From Streptosporangiaceae bacterium (GTDB lineage: Bacteria > Actinomycetota > Actinomycetes > Streptosporangiales > Streptosporangiaceae), in the NCBI GenBank assembly GCA_025964695.1, contig JAOPYK010000200.1, forward strand, positions 34,255 through 98,254: a stretch of 64,000 bases of DNA, in the 5' to 3' direction. How positions within the stretch are numbered: the first letter of the stretch is position 1; the number at the start of each line of letters is the position of its first letter. A program made the translations under genes and the position numbers. The notes under the pieces are model-generated. The model had not been told where the DNA came from, made no database searches, and saw nothing but the letters and a program-made list of their open reading frames with translations. This document shows, in pieces, positions 1 through 8,903 of the stretch.

Positions 1-1
1 C

Positions 2-763
2 GTACGTGCCCCGCTCCCGGCCCGTCACCAGTGGGGCGGGCTGGCGGCGGCCGGGCTGGGGGTCGTCTTCGGGTTCCCGGTCCTGTCCTCGCTCGCCCTC
101 GACCAGGGCGCCTCCAGCTCGCACGCCGCGGTGGTGATCGGCCTGCTGCCCGGCGCGACCGCGGTCTGCGCGGTACTGCGGGCGCGGGAACGGCCCTCCC
201 GCTCCTTCTGGCTCGCGAGCGGGGCGGGTGCCGTCTGCGTCGGCGCCTTCGCGCTCAGCCGCGGCGCCGGCCGCCTGACCGCTGCGGACCTGCTGCTGTT
301 CGGTGGGCTCCTGGCGGGGGCGGTCGGCTATGCCGAGGGTGGCCGGCTGGCCCGGGACATGCCCGGCTGGCGGGTCATCTCCTGGGCGCTGGTGATCACC
401 GGGCCCATCTCCATCCCGATCACGCTGGTGCTACTGGGCACAGGTGACCCGCGCTGGACCGGAAAGGCGCTCATCGGGTTCGGCTACGTGTCCGCGGTGT
501 CGATGTTCCTCGGGTTCTTCGCCTGGTATGCCGGGCTCGGCCGGGCCGGCATCGCCCGGGCCAGCCAGGTTCAGCTGGCCCAGCCGGTGCTCACCCTGGG
601 CTGGTCGGCGCTGTTCCTCGGCGAGCGTCTCGACGCCCTGACCGGTCTGGCCGCGGTGACCGTCCTCGCCTGCGTGGCCTGGACCCAGCGGGCCAGAAGC
701 CGCCCCCTGGGCCCCCCTCCGCCGACGCCGCGGCCCGCCCTCGCGGGAGAGGCCGCCGAGTGA
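2..763 (+). CDS. EamA/DMT-family transporter, 5' partial
   Basis: The reading frame is already open at the window edge, so the start lies outside; about 253 residues are visible. The protein is almost entirely hydrophobic helices with short polar loops. Its end has the layout of a second EamA repeat: a helix beginning around AsnGln-type polar residues (here SQVQLAQP), then WSALFLGE, a last helix and a basic tail. DMT transporters of this kind export metabolites or amino acids across the cytoplasmic membrane; the substrate cannot be told from sequence. An internal ATG at 131 would give only a truncated protein and is not the likely start. The next gene follows 22 bases downstream, so the two may be cotranscribed. 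Confidence 0.8.
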   Translation, partial: VRAPLPARHQWGGLAAAGLGVVFGFPVLSSLALDQGASSSHAAVVIGLLPGATAVCAVLRARERPSRSFWLASGAGAVCVGAFALSRGAGRLTAADLLLFGGLLAGAVGYAEGGRLARDMPGWRVISWALVITGPISIPITLVLLGTGDPRWTGKALIGFGYVSAVSMFLGFFAWYAGLGRAGIARASQVQLAQPVLTLGWSALFLGERLDALTGLAAVTVLACVAWTQRARSRPLGPPPPTPRPALAGEAAE

Positions 764-785
764 TGGGATCATCAATGGGATCATC

Positions 786-1829
786 GTGGGTGATCTCGGA
801 GGTGCGGTGCGGGTAGCGCGTGCGGTGTGGGTACGGCGTGCGGTGCGGGCCGCGGCGTGGGGGACGGCGTTCGTGCTCGGGCTGGCGGCCGTCTTCCTCG
901 CCCAGACCTGGGTGTGGTGGCAGTCTGAGCCTCGCTCGCACGGGACCGCGACCAACGCCCTGTGGGCGCGCCACCAGTGGGTGGGGGAGGCGCACACCGA
1001 AGCGCAGTACCAGGCGCTGGCCGGCACCCTGAGGCTCAACAAGATCACCGATGTCTTCTTCCACGCCGGGCCACTGGCGCCCGACGGCTCCGTCCCGCCG
1101 CGGCTGTACGCCCACGCGGCGGAGCTGATCGCCGCCATGCACAGGCTGGCGCCGGAAGTGCACGCCCAGGCCTACCTCGGCCAGACCCGGCGGTTGGGCG
1201 GGAACGGCCTGCTGCGGCTCGACGACCCCGCCGTACGGGCGCGCATCGTCGAGACGGACCGGGCCTTCCTGGACCTCGGCTTCGACGGCGTCCACTACGA
1301 CATCGAGCCCGTGTACTCCGACGACAGGGCCTTCCTCGATCTTCTGGACCGGACTCGGGAGCTGACCCGGGCCCGGGGCCGGATCCTGTCGGTCTCGCTG
1401 GAGCAGCTCACCCTGGCCGACGCCGCGCAGCCCGCCTTCCTGGCGCTGCCCCGGAGCGGGACGTTCCGTTACCCGGCGCGGCCGACCGAGGCGTACCTGC
1501 GCGCGGTGGCCGGCCGGGTGGACCAGGTCGCGATCATGACGTACGACACCGAACTGCCGACGCGGTCACTGGTCGGGCGGCATTTCGCCTGGCACACCGA
1601 GCGGACGCTGAAGCTGATCGGCGACCGGGTCACGGTGTTCATGGGGGTGCCGACGTACCGGCCCGTGACGGGCTGGGCCGAGGACCTGGCGACGTCGCTG
1701 CGCGGGGTCAGACGCGGGCTGGACGCCCTCGGACGGCCCCCCGCCAGGCCGTACGGCGTCGCAGTCTACGCCGAATGGACCACCAGCCCGGCCGACTGGG
1801 CCCGCTACAGATCGCTCTGGTTGTCGTAA
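786..1829 (+). CDS. membrane-anchored GH18-like TIM-barrel protein
   Basis: 347 residues with one N-terminal membrane segment (about residues 24-42) and no lipobox or clear cleavage site, so probably anchored outside the membrane. Residues 167-175 read DGVHYDIEP, which resembles the DGxxxDxE active-site strand of glycoside hydrolase family 18, and near residue 250 the strand MTYDTELP resembles another conserved GH18 strand. This suggests a glycosidase or glycosidase-like fold acting on a cell-wall or extracellular glycan; activity is not established. The GTG at 786 is preceded by GGGA; a GTG at 807 has GGAGG four bases upstream and may be the true start. Just upstream, atgggatcatc is repeated twice (about 763-784). 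Confidence 0.6.
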   Translation: MGDLGGAVRVARAVWVRRAVRAAAWGTAFVLGLAAVFLAQTWVWWQSEPRSHGTATNALWARHQWVGEAHTEAQYQALAGTLRLNKITDVFFHAGPLAPDGSVPPRLYAHAAELIAAMHRLAPEVHAQAYLGQTRRLGGNGLLRLDDPAVRARIVETDRAFLDLGFDGVHYDIEPVYSDDRAFLDLLDRTRELTRARGRILSVSLEQLTLADAAQPAFLALPRSGTFRYPARPTEAYLRAVAGRVDQVAIMTYDTELPTRSLVGRHFAWHTERTLKLIGDRVTVFMGVPTYRPVTGWAEDLATSLRGVRRGLDALGRPPARPYGVAVYAEWTTSPADWARYRSLWLS

Positions 1830-1986
1830 GAGAACCCTGGCCGATCGGCCACCCGCTTTGTCACGTTCCCATTCACACGTTCCCGCAGGTCGGGAAGAGT
1901 GTTGCAATGGCCGCGAGGTCGGGTAAGCATCGATGAGTAAACCCGGAGAACACGGCCCAAAAGGCGGGCCCTGGGAAGCGAGGTCG

Positions 1987-2184
1987 ATGAGCATGGAACA
2001 CACCTCACAGCAGGTCGCTCGCCGGCTGACGGAGCTGACCGCCGAGTTCGCCGGGTGGCGGATCGGCCGGGGCGGATCCGGTCACTGGTGGGCGGTGCGC
2101 GGCAACCAACTCGTCCGATCGCTGACGGCGGAGGATCTGCGTCTCAGGCTGCTGGAGCTGGCCGGAGTCCCGCAGCAGGTATGA
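1987..2184 (+). CDS. small conserved hypothetical protein
   Basis: 65 residues from the ATG at 1987, preceded by a GGAAGCGAGG ribosome-binding site; an in-frame ATG at 1933 would add 18 residues but lacks a ribosome-binding site. The protein is amphipathic with a WRIGRGGSGHWWAVRGNQL core followed by a leucine-rich helix (LTAEDLRLRLLEL). I do not recognise a named family; the style, with a short strand pair then a helix, is typical of small actinomycete cytoplasmic proteins of unknown role. It is flanked by a palindrome upstream (1838-1851) and a terminator-like hairpin downstream, so it looks like its own transcription unit. Confidence 0.5.
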   Translation: MSMEHTSQQVARRLTELTAEFAGWRIGRGGSGHWWAVRGNQLVRSLTAEDLRLRLLELAGVPQQV

Positions 2185-2270
2185 CCGGCTATGGCGTGTT
2201 CCGGGAAAGAGATCAGGGAATCTAGGCCCTAGGCCCGTAACGCGGGATTTACTTGGCGCGATGTCGTTAT

Positions 2271-2316
2271 AGACGCCGCCGGTGTGTGTACCCCCGAGCA
2301 CATATCGGCGGCGTCT
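2271..2316 (+). terminator. hairpin downstream of the small gene
   Basis: A perfect 11-bp stem (AGACGCCGCCG at 2271-2281 with CGGCGGCGTCT at 2306-2316), with a further TGTG/CACA pairing inside the loop, followed by a pyrimidine-rich stretch. It could end the transcript of the preceding small gene. There is no long T run. The rest of 2185-2501 holds only the promoter-like palindrome just before dapA. Confidence 0.45.
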
Positions 2317-2482
2317 TCTCCTGAGATCTCCGCTTCGCTCGCCACCGCCCGGCCGTTCCCCTTCATCGGGCCGGGATGGGGCCAGGACCGGACGGGGCGG
2401 CACGGCGGGGACGCGGAGGCCATCGGCCGGCCGCCTTCCCGAGGGCACCCGGAGGCACCTGCGGGTCCACGGGAGCGGGCCG

Positions 2483-2501
2483 GAACGGTACCGTTCGGTG
2501 C
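2483..2501 (+). promoter_or_regulatory. dapA -10 box inside a 14-bp palindrome
   Basis: GAACGGTACCGTTC (2483-2496) is a perfect palindrome. It contains TACCGT (2489-2494), which fits the TANNNT -10 consensus and ends seven bases before the dapA ATG, as expected for a leaderless transcript. No convincing -35 is visible. The palindrome could be an operator; no regulator is identified. Confidence 0.45.
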
Positions 2502-3422
2502 ATGGCACCCAGTACAACGAGCGACGCGCCCTTCGGCCGCCTGCTGACCGCGATGGTCACCCCGATGACCGCGGCGGGCGAGGTCGACTACGACGGAGCC
2601 GCGCGCCTGGCGACCCACCTCGTCGACGAGCAGCGCCACGACGGCCTGGTGATCAGCGGTACCACCGGGGAGTCGCCGACGACGAGCGACGCGGAGAAGA
2701 GCCGGCTGCTGGAAGCGATCGTCGAGGCGGTCGGCGACCGGGCCTCGATAGTCGCCGGAGTGGGGACCAACGACACCGCCCACACCCTCCACCTGGCCCG
2801 CGCGGCCGAGGCGGCGGGCGCGCACGCCCTGCTGGTGGTCACCCCGTACTACAGCAAGCCCCCCCAGGAGGGGCTGCTCCACCACTTCACCGCCGTGGCG
2901 GATGCGACCGGGCTGCCCAACATGCTGTACGACATCCCCGGCCGGACCGGCGTGCCCATCCACACCGAGACCCTGATCCGGCTCGCCGAGCATCCGAGGA
3001 TCGTCGCCGTCAAGGACGCCAAGGGTGATCTGTTCGCGGGCTCGCAGGTGATGGCCGGCAGCGATCTGGTCTTCTATTCCGGCGACGACAATCTCAACCT
3101 GGCCTGGCTTTCCATGGGTGCCGCCGGCTTCGTCAGCGTGGTGGGACATGTCGTAGGAGCGGATCTCCGTGAGATGATCGATGCATACCGTGCCGGTGAC
3201 GTGGGCCGGGCGCTGGCGATCCACCGCCGGCTGCTCCCCGTCGTCACCGCCATCATGACCCGCACGCAGGGCGTCATCGCCGTCAAGGCGGCGCTCGACC
3301 TGCTCGGTCTGCCGGGCGGGGCCCTCAGGCCACCGCTCGTGGCGGCCGCGCCGGAGTTCAGGACGCACCTGCGTGAAGACCTTGCAAGCGGGGGAGTAAA
3401 AGTGCCGGAGGCCAGTACGTGA
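2502..3422 (+). CDS. dapA: 4-hydroxy-tetrahydrodipicolinate synthase
   Basis: 306 residues. DapA condenses pyruvate with aspartate semialdehyde, the first committed step to diaminopimelate and lysine, in the cytoplasm. Visible hallmarks are GTTGES at 53-58, the YDIPGRTG segment with the catalytic tyrosine at about 143, and the Schiff-base lysine at about 171 in VAVKDAKGD. Length is normal for the family. The ATG at 2502 was chosen because homology begins right after it (FGRLLTAMVTPM); the in-frame extension upstream is low-complexity. A -10 box seven bases upstream suggests a leaderless mRNA. The stop overlaps a GTG opening a short frame that leads into rnj, so dapA and rnj are probably one operon. 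Confidence 0.95.
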   Translation: MAPSTTSDAPFGRLLTAMVTPMTAAGEVDYDGAARLATHLVDEQRHDGLVISGTTGESPTTSDAEKSRLLEAIVEAVGDRASIVAGVGTNDTAHTLHLARAAEAAGAHALLVVTPYYSKPPQEGLLHHFTAVADATGLPNMLYDIPGRTGVPIHTETLIRLAEHPRIVAVKDAKGDLFAGSQVMAGSDLVFYSGDDNLNLAWLSMGAAGFVSVVGHVVGADLREMIDAYRAGDVGRALAIHRRLLPVVTAIMTRTQGVIAVKAALDLLGLPGGALRPPLVAAAPEFRTHLREDLASGGVKVPEAST

Positions 3423-3514
3423 GCACACAGAGTCAGTCAGGGGCGGGTGAAGGGGGCGCGGCGAGCCGGTCGGCGCCGCGTCCGGCGGATGGTTCCAGCG
3501 AGGTGATCGCATGA
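3419..3514 (+). CDS. possible 31-codon coupled small ORF between dapA and rnj
   Basis: A GTG at 3419 overlaps the dapA stop as GTGA, and the frame runs 31 codons to a TGA that overlaps the rnj ATG as ATGA (3511-3514). It is in a different frame from both neighbours. The predicted peptide is Ser/Gly/Ala-rich and has no recognisable domain. Its only support is the pair of exact four-base junctions typical of translational coupling; it may simply be spacer through which ribosomes re-initiate. Treated as tentative. Confidence 0.3.
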   Translation: MSTQSQSGAGEGGAASRSAPRPADGSSEVIA

Positions 3515-5196
3515 GTCACCCGCATCCCGATCTCGCGAGCCCGCCCGTTCTGCCGGCCCATGGCCTGCGCATCGTGGCGCTCGGCGGGCTGGGCGAGATC
3601 GGCCGTAACATGACGGTCTTCGAGTACGGCGGCCGTCTGCTCATTGTCGACTGCGGTGTGCTGTTCCCCGAGGAGGAGCAGCCGGGGGTCGACCTCATCC
3701 TGCCCGACTTCGAGTACATCCGGGGCAGGCTCGGCGACATCGAGGCGATCGTCCTCACGCACGCCCACGAGGACCACATCGGGGCCGTGCCGTACCTCCT
3801 GCGTGAGCGGCCGGACATCCCGCTGGTCGGCTCCAAGCTGACCCTGGCCCTGATCGAGGCCAAGCTCACCGAGCACCGGATCAGGCCCGTCACCGAGCTG
3901 GTCAAGGAGGGCGACCGGACCCACTTCGGTCCCTTCGACTGCGAGTTCCTGGCGGTCAACCACTCGATCCCGGACGCGCTCGCGGTAGCCATCCGTACCC
4001 CAGCAGGCCTGGTGCTCGGCACCGGCGACTTCAAGATGGACCAGCTTCCGCTCGACGGGCGGCTCACCGACCTGGGCGGGTTCGCCCGGCTCGGCTCCGA
4101 GGGCATCGACCTGCTGATGTCGGACTCGACCAACGCCGAGGTGGCCGGGTTCGTCCCGAGCGAGCGCAACATCGGCCCGGTGATCGACGAGGTGTTCCGG
4201 GTCGCCAGGGAGCGGGTGATCGTCGCCTGCTTCGCCTCGCACATCCACCGGGTCCAGCAGGTCCTCGACGCCGCGCACGACAGTGGCCGCAAGGTCTGCT
4301 TCGTCGGCCGTTCCATGGTGCGCAACATGGGCGTCGCCGGTGAGCTCGGCTATCTGAAGGTCCCCCCCGGGATCCTGGTCGAGCAGAAGGAGATCGACAA
4401 CCTCCCGCCGGACAAGGTCGTGCTCGTCTGCACGGGCTCCCAGGGCGAGCCGATGTCGGCGCTGTCGCGGATGGCCAGCCGCGACCACCAGATCAGGATC
4501 ACCCCCGAAGACACGGTGCTGCTCGCCTCGTCACTGATCCCCGGCAACGAGAACGCGGTCAACCGGGTGATCAACGGGCTCACCCGGTGGGGCGCCCGCA
4601 TCGTGCACAAGGGCAACGCCCTGGTCCATGTCTCGGGGCACGCGGCGGCGGGTGAGCTGACCTACGTGCTGAACCTGACCAAGCCCTCGAACTTCATGCC
4701 GATCCACGGTGAGTGGCGGCACCTGCGGGCGCACGCCAGGCTGGCCGAGCTCACCGGGGTGCCGAGGGACAACATCGTCATCGCCGAGGACGGTGTCGTG
4801 GTCGACCTGGTGGACGGCCAGGCCTCCATCGTCGGCTCGGTACGGGCCGGCTACGTCTACGTGGACGGCTCGTCGGTCGGTGAGATCACCGAGAACTCGC
4901 TCAAGGACCGGCGCATCCTGGGCGACGAGGGGTTCGTGTCCGTCGTCATCGCGATCGACACCGGCTCCGGCAAGGTGGTCGCGGGTCCCGAGATCTACGC
5001 CCGCGGCGCCGGTATCGGCAACGAGGACTTCGCCGAGGTCATCAACCGGATCGCGGCCCTTCTACAGGACTCGGCGGCCGACGGGGTGACCGACGTGCAC
5101 CAGGTCCGCCAGCTGATCCGCCGCACGGTCGGCAAGTGGGTCGCCGACACTTACCGCCGCCGTCCGATGATCATCCCAGTGGTCGTCGAGGTCTAG
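3511..5196 (+). CDS. rnj: ribonuclease J
   Basis: 561 residues, the usual length for RNase J. The enzyme has 5'-3' exonuclease and endonuclease activity and takes part in mRNA decay and rRNA maturation. Residues 84-89 read HAHEDH, the zinc-binding motif of the metallo-beta-lactamase fold; the central part (for example SDSTNAEVAGF and CFASHIHRVQQ) is the beta-CASP region, and LVHVSGHA later carries another conserved histidine segment. The N-terminal GGLGEIGRNM is typical of the family. The ATG overlaps a short coupled frame downstream of dapA. A large palindrome follows the stop codon. RNase Y is encoded 24 kb away in the same window. Confidence 0.95.
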   Translation: MSHPHPDLASPPVLPAHGLRIVALGGLGEIGRNMTVFEYGGRLLIVDCGVLFPEEEQPGVDLILPDFEYIRGRLGDIEAIVLTHAHEDHIGAVPYLLRERPDIPLVGSKLTLALIEAKLTEHRIRPVTELVKEGDRTHFGPFDCEFLAVNHSIPDALAVAIRTPAGLVLGTGDFKMDQLPLDGRLTDLGGFARLGSEGIDLLMSDSTNAEVAGFVPSERNIGPVIDEVFRVARERVIVACFASHIHRVQQVLDAAHDSGRKVCFVGRSMVRNMGVAGELGYLKVPPGILVEQKEIDNLPPDKVVLVCTGSQGEPMSALSRMASRDHQIRITPEDTVLLASSLIPGNENAVNRVINGLTRWGARIVHKGNALVHVSGHAAAGELTYVLNLTKPSNFMPIHGEWRHLRAHARLAELTGVPRDNIVIAEDGVVVDLVDGQASIVGSVRAGYVYVDGSSVGEITENSLKDRRILGDEGFVSVVIAIDTGSGKVVAGPEIYARGAGIGNEDFAEVINRIAALLQDSAADGVTDVHQVRQLIRRTVGKWVADTYRRRPMIIPVVVEV

Positions 5197-5242
5197 TCGA
5201 AGTCCAATCGTCGGGGTCCGGCCGCCGGGTCCAGGCCGCCCC

Positions 5243-5286
5243 CGTCGTGATCTTGCAATTGGGGTGCCAACTGCAAGATCACGACG
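5243..5286. repeat. long palindrome between rnj and ftsK
   Basis: Arms of 15 bases, CGTCGTGATCTTGCA (5243-5257) and TGCAAGATCACGACG (5272-5286), pair perfectly. The loop adds one mismatch and a further TTGG/CCAA pairing around GGTG, so the whole stretch folds as a nearly continuous 20-bp hairpin. A T6 run follows at 5304-5309, 17 bases after the stem. It may act as the rnj terminator. Its length and symmetry also fit a dispersed palindromic element, but no second copy is seen in this window. Confidence 0.6.
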
Positions 5287-5338
5287 TATTTGGGCGACAC
5301 GCCGTTTTTTGTGGCGGCCAACCACGGGCGTACGAGGT

Positions 5339-5344
5339 TAGTCT
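5339..5344 (+). promoter_or_regulatory. ftsK -10 box (leaderless)
   Basis: TAGTCT matches TANNNT and is separated by seven bases from the ftsK ATG; there is no ribosome-binding site in between. This indicates transcription starting at or next to the start codon. The -35 region is not recognisable. Confidence 0.4.
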
Positions 5345-5351
5345 CGTCACC

Positions 5352-7904
5352 ATGGCCACTCGTGCGTCTGGGGGAACGAAGGGCTCCTCGGGTACGCCGG
5401 GCGCGCGTAAACCCGCCGGGGGCTCGACTTCGCGCAAGACCTCTGGAGGCTCGGGCCCGCGCAGGACCGCCGCGAAGGCCGGCCGGCCGGCCCGGGCCAC
5501 GCCGCCGCCGCGCACCAAACCGGACCCGATCGCCCAGGTGCTGCTCGGGATCTTCCGGCTGATCGCCAGGGTGTGGCTGCTGCTGGCCGGAGCCGTCGGC
5601 GCGGTCTTTCGGGTGTACGGACAGGGCGCCCGCGACCTCGAGGCCGAACATCGCCGGGACGGGGCCGGGCTCGCCACCCTCGGCGCCGCCATCGTCATGG
5701 CCGCCGCCCTGTGGTGGCGTCCGCACGGCATGATCGTCGTCGCCGTTGAGCAGATCCTCCGGGGTGCGTTCGGCTTTTTCGCCGTGGCGCTGCCGGTGCT
5801 GGTGGCGGCGCTCGCCTGGCGCGTCCTGCGCCACCCGGAGCGCACCGACGAGGGCCGCGTCGTCATCGGCGCCAGCGCCCTGCTGGTCAGCGCCCTCGGC
5901 ATCGCGCACATCGCGGCCGGCGGCCCGTACCCGAGGAACGGCATGGGCCCCGTCCGCAAGGCCGGTGGCCTGGTCGGGTGGCTGGTCTCGGCCCCGCTGG
6001 AGAGCTCGCTCACCGCCTGGGTGGCGGTGCCGCTGCTGCTCCTGCTGGGCGGATTCGGGCTGCTGGTGGTGACCGCCACCCCGGTGCAGCAGGTGCCCGA
6101 CCGGCTGGCGCACCTGTGGGACCTGGTCATGCTGCGCGAGCGGCACGAGACCGAGGGGGAGACCGGCTCGCCGGAAGGCGGCAGGTCCCGGCGGCGTAAG
6201 CCTGAGATCGAGGTCGGCGAGCACGACAAGCCCTACGACACCCCGGTGATCTCGGAGCCCAAGGCTCCCAAGCCGCGCAGAGCCGACGGGCCGGCGCTGT
6301 TCGACGAACTCGCCGACCCGGAGCCGCCGCCCGCCGAGGCGGAGACGGCGCTGCCCGAGCCGCCCTACGTCCCCGAGCCGCCGGACCCGACACCGGCCCC
6401 GATGCGCGCGGAGCAACTGCCGCTGTCGTCCTCCGGGGAGATCTACGAGCTCCCGCCGCCCGGGGTGCTGCGTCCCGGGAGCGTTTCCAAGCCGCGCACC
6501 AAGGCCAACGATGTGGTGGTGAACGCGCTGACCGCGGTGCTGGAGCAGTTCGACGTCGACGCACAGGTGACCGGGTTCACCCGGGGCCCGACGATCACGC
6601 GGTACGAGATCGAGCTGGGCCCTGCGGTCAAGGTGGAGAAGGTCACCGCGCTGACCAAGAACATCTCCTACGCGGTCAAGAGCGCCGACGTCCGGATCAT
6701 CTCCCCGATCCCCGGCAAGTCCGCGATCGGAGTGGAGATCCCGAACGTCGACAAGGACATCGTCAGCCTGGGTGACGTCCTGCGCTCGGCCGTCGCGGTC
6801 AACGACCAGCACCCGATGGTGGTCGGTCTCGGCAAGGACGTCGAGGGCCGGACGGTCATCGCCAACTTGGCCAAGATGCCGCACATGCTCATCGCGGGCG
6901 CGACCGGTGCCGGTAAGTCCACGTGTATCAACGGCCTGATCTGCTCGATTCTCATGCGATCCACACCGGACGAGGTGCGCATGATTCTGGTCGACCCGAA
7001 AAGGGTGGAACTCTCCTCGTATTCGGGCATCCCGCACCTCATCACACCCATCATCACCAGTCCGAAGAAGGCGTCCGAGGCGCTGCAGTGGGTGGTCGGG
7101 GAGATGGACCGCCGCTACGATGACCTGGCGGCCTCCGGCTTCCGTCACATCGACGATTTCAACAAGGCCGTACGGGCCGGGCAGCTCACCGCGCCGCTCG
7201 GCAGTGAGCGGGTCTACACGCCCTATCCGTACATGCTCGTGATCGTCGACGAGCTGGCCGACCTCATGATGGTGGCGCCGCGTGACGTCGAGGACTCGGT
7301 GGTCCGCATCACCCAGCTGGCCCGGGCCGCCGGTATCCACCTGGTGCTCGCCACCCAGCGGCCCAGCGTCGACGTCGTCACCGGCCTGATCAAGGCCAAC
7401 GTGCCGTCCCGGCTGGCGTTCGCCACCTCCAGCCTGGCCGACAGCCGGGTCATCCTGGACCAGCCCGGTGCGGAAAAGCTCGTCGGGCAGGGTGACTCGC
7501 TGTTCCTGCCGATGGGCGCCAGCAAACCCATGCGGTTGCAGAACGCCTACGTCTCCGAGAAGGAGATCGCCGCGGTCGTCGGCCACTGCAAGGGGCAGAC
7601 CGAAGTCGTCTACCGCGAGGACGTCGCCGAGACCGCGGCACCCAAGCGGGAGATCGACGACGACATCGGCGACGACCTCGATCTGCTCGTCCAGGCGACC
7701 GAACTGGTCGTCTCCACGCAGTTCGGCTCGACGTCAATGCTGCAGCGCAAGCTGCGGGTGGGCTTCGCCAAGGCGGGCCGGCTGATGGACCTGATGGAGA
7801 GCCGCGGCATCGTCGGCCCCAGCGAGGGTTCCAAGGCGAGAGACGTGCAGGCCAAACCTGACGATCTTCCCGGCCTGCTGGCCGAGCTGCGCGGGGGCGA
7901 GTGA
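5352..7904 (+). CDS. ftsK: DNA translocase FtsK/SpoIIIE
   Basis: 850 residues. FtsK pumps chromosomal DNA through the division septum. The N-terminus is Ser/Thr/Lys-rich and disordered, followed by several membrane helices (about residues 60-260) and a Pro/Glu-rich linker. The motor contains Walker A GATGAGKST at about 516-524 and Walker B VIVDELADLM at about 630. The C-terminal gamma domain (about 775-835, STSMLQRKLRVGFAKAGRLMDLME) is the winged helix that reads orienting DNA sequences. The ATG at 5352 begins the disordered N-terminus seven bases after a -10 box; the frame stays open upstream through the rnj end, but that extension has no family similarity. Confidence 0.95.
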   Translation: MATRASGGTKGSSGTPGARKPAGGSTSRKTSGGSGPRRTAAKAGRPARATPPPRTKPDPIAQVLLGIFRLIARVWLLLAGAVGAVFRVYGQGARDLEAEHRRDGAGLATLGAAIVMAAALWWRPHGMIVVAVEQILRGAFGFFAVALPVLVAALAWRVLRHPERTDEGRVVIGASALLVSALGIAHIAAGGPYPRNGMGPVRKAGGLVGWLVSAPLESSLTAWVAVPLLLLLGGFGLLVVTATPVQQVPDRLAHLWDLVMLRERHETEGETGSPEGGRSRRRKPEIEVGEHDKPYDTPVISEPKAPKPRRADGPALFDELADPEPPPAEAETALPEPPYVPEPPDPTPAPMRAEQLPLSSSGEIYELPPPGVLRPGSVSKPRTKANDVVVNALTAVLEQFDVDAQVTGFTRGPTITRYEIELGPAVKVEKVTALTKNISYAVKSADVRIISPIPGKSAIGVEIPNVDKDIVSLGDVLRSAVAVNDQHPMVVGLGKDVEGRTVIANLAKMPHMLIAGATGAGKSTCINGLICSILMRSTPDEVRMILVDPKRVELSSYSGIPHLITPIITSPKKASEALQWVVGEMDRRYDDLAASGFRHIDDFNKAVRAGQLTAPLGSERVYTPYPYMLVIVDELADLMMVAPRDVEDSVVRITQLARAAGIHLVLATQRPSVDVVTGLIKANVPSRLAFATSSLADSRVILDQPGAEKLVGQGDSLFLPMGASKPMRLQNAYVSEKEIAAVVGHCKGQTEVVYREDVAETAAPKREIDDDIGDDLDLLVQATELVVSTQFGSTSMLQRKLRVGFAKAGRLMDLMESRGIVGPSEGSKARDVQAKPDDLPGLLAELRGGE

Positions 7905-8093
7905 CGGGCACCTCCCGGGCGCCGCCAGAAATGTCAACAATCTCGCCCTGTTTCCTAGCGCGTTGCGTATCGCTTTACGGGTGGCCCGGTTCATAGACTG
8001 GTAACGCGGAGGCGGCGCACGGAAAAGAAAAGAATCCGGGCCGCCGGGTCCGGTCCCCTGGCCGGCCGGCGACCGCGAACCTGGAGGTCCAGC

Positions 8094-8843
8094 GTGAGCA
8101 TCGGTGAGGCCCTGGCCACGAAGCGTCAGGACGCGGGTCTCACGGTCACGCAGGTGAGCGAACGGACCCGGATCCGGGAGACCGTCATCCGGGCCATCGA
8201 ACACGACGACTTCGGCTTGTGCGGCGGCAACTTCTACGCGCGCGGTCACGTCCGCAGCATCGCCCGGGTGATCGGCATGGACGCCGAGCCACTGGTACGC
8301 GAGTACGACGACACGCACGGTGGTGCCCCGCAGGCCGTCTCGCTGGCGGTGGCCTTCGAGCCCGAGACCCCGGTGCGGTTCCGGGAACGCCGGTCGCCGA
8401 ACTGGTCGGCCGCCATGGCCGTCGCCCTCATACTCGTGCTGATCTACGGGGTGGTGCACGCGTTCGGCAGCGACGGGCAACCGCACAAGTCCATCCGCGC
8501 GGACCAGGCGTCCCGTGTCGTGACGCCCAAGCCCGTCCCCTCACCGGCCCCGGCCACGTCGGCCCCGGTGGCGATGGCCTCCCGTAAGCAGGTGACCGTG
8601 CGGGTCGACGCCAGGCGGGCCAGCTGGTTGAACGTTCGCGACGGCAACGGCAGGCAGCTGTTCAGCGGGCTGATCCGCAGCGGTGCCTCCAAGGAATGGT
8701 CCGCCAAGAAGAGGATAGGGATCCTCATCGGCAACGGCGGTGGCGTGCGGCTCACCGTGAACGGCAAGGATCTGGGCGCACCGGGAAGCGACGGGCAGGT
8801 GCTCCGCCTCAGTTTCGGCCTGGGCGACCCCCAGACGGCCTGA
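8094..8843 (+). CDS. RodZ-like HTH membrane protein
   Basis: 249 residues with the domain order of the RodZ/cytoskeletal HTH family: an N-terminal helix-turn-helix (about residues 1-70, including the typical RIRETVIRAIEHDDF and YARGHVRSIARVIGMD), one membrane helix (about 104-124), a Pro-rich linker and an extracytoplasmic DUF4115-like beta domain (about 165-245). RodZ links cell-shape cytoskeleton to wall synthesis in rods; in actinomycetes its role is less clear, so function is inferred. The GTG start has GGAGG eight bases upstream. It sits between ftsK and rimO, on the same strand. Confidence 0.8.
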   Translation: MSIGEALATKRQDAGLTVTQVSERTRIRETVIRAIEHDDFGLCGGNFYARGHVRSIARVIGMDAEPLVREYDDTHGGAPQAVSLAVAFEPETPVRFRERRSPNWSAAMAVALILVLIYGVVHAFGSDGQPHKSIRADQASRVVTPKPVPSPAPATSAPVAMASRKQVTVRVDARRASWLNVRDGNGRQLFSGLIRSGASKEWSAKKRIGILIGNGGGVRLTVNGKDLGAPGSDGQVLRLSFGLGDPQTA

Positions 8844-8903
8844 GCCCGGGAAGTTCCGGGAACATGCCCGAGGGGGCTGGTCTGGACGGGCGGCCGCGCC
8901 CAT

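Noticed and set aside
1838..1851. TGGCCGATCGGCCA palindrome as a terminator of the GH18-like gene
   Set aside because: A perfect palindrome without loop bases cannot form a good hairpin, and it has no T run; it may be chance in GC-rich DNA.
5193..7586. 797-codon open frame opposite ftsK
   Set aside because: Composition is Arg/Gly/Asp/Gln-rich with no family features; it mirrors ftsK codon bias.
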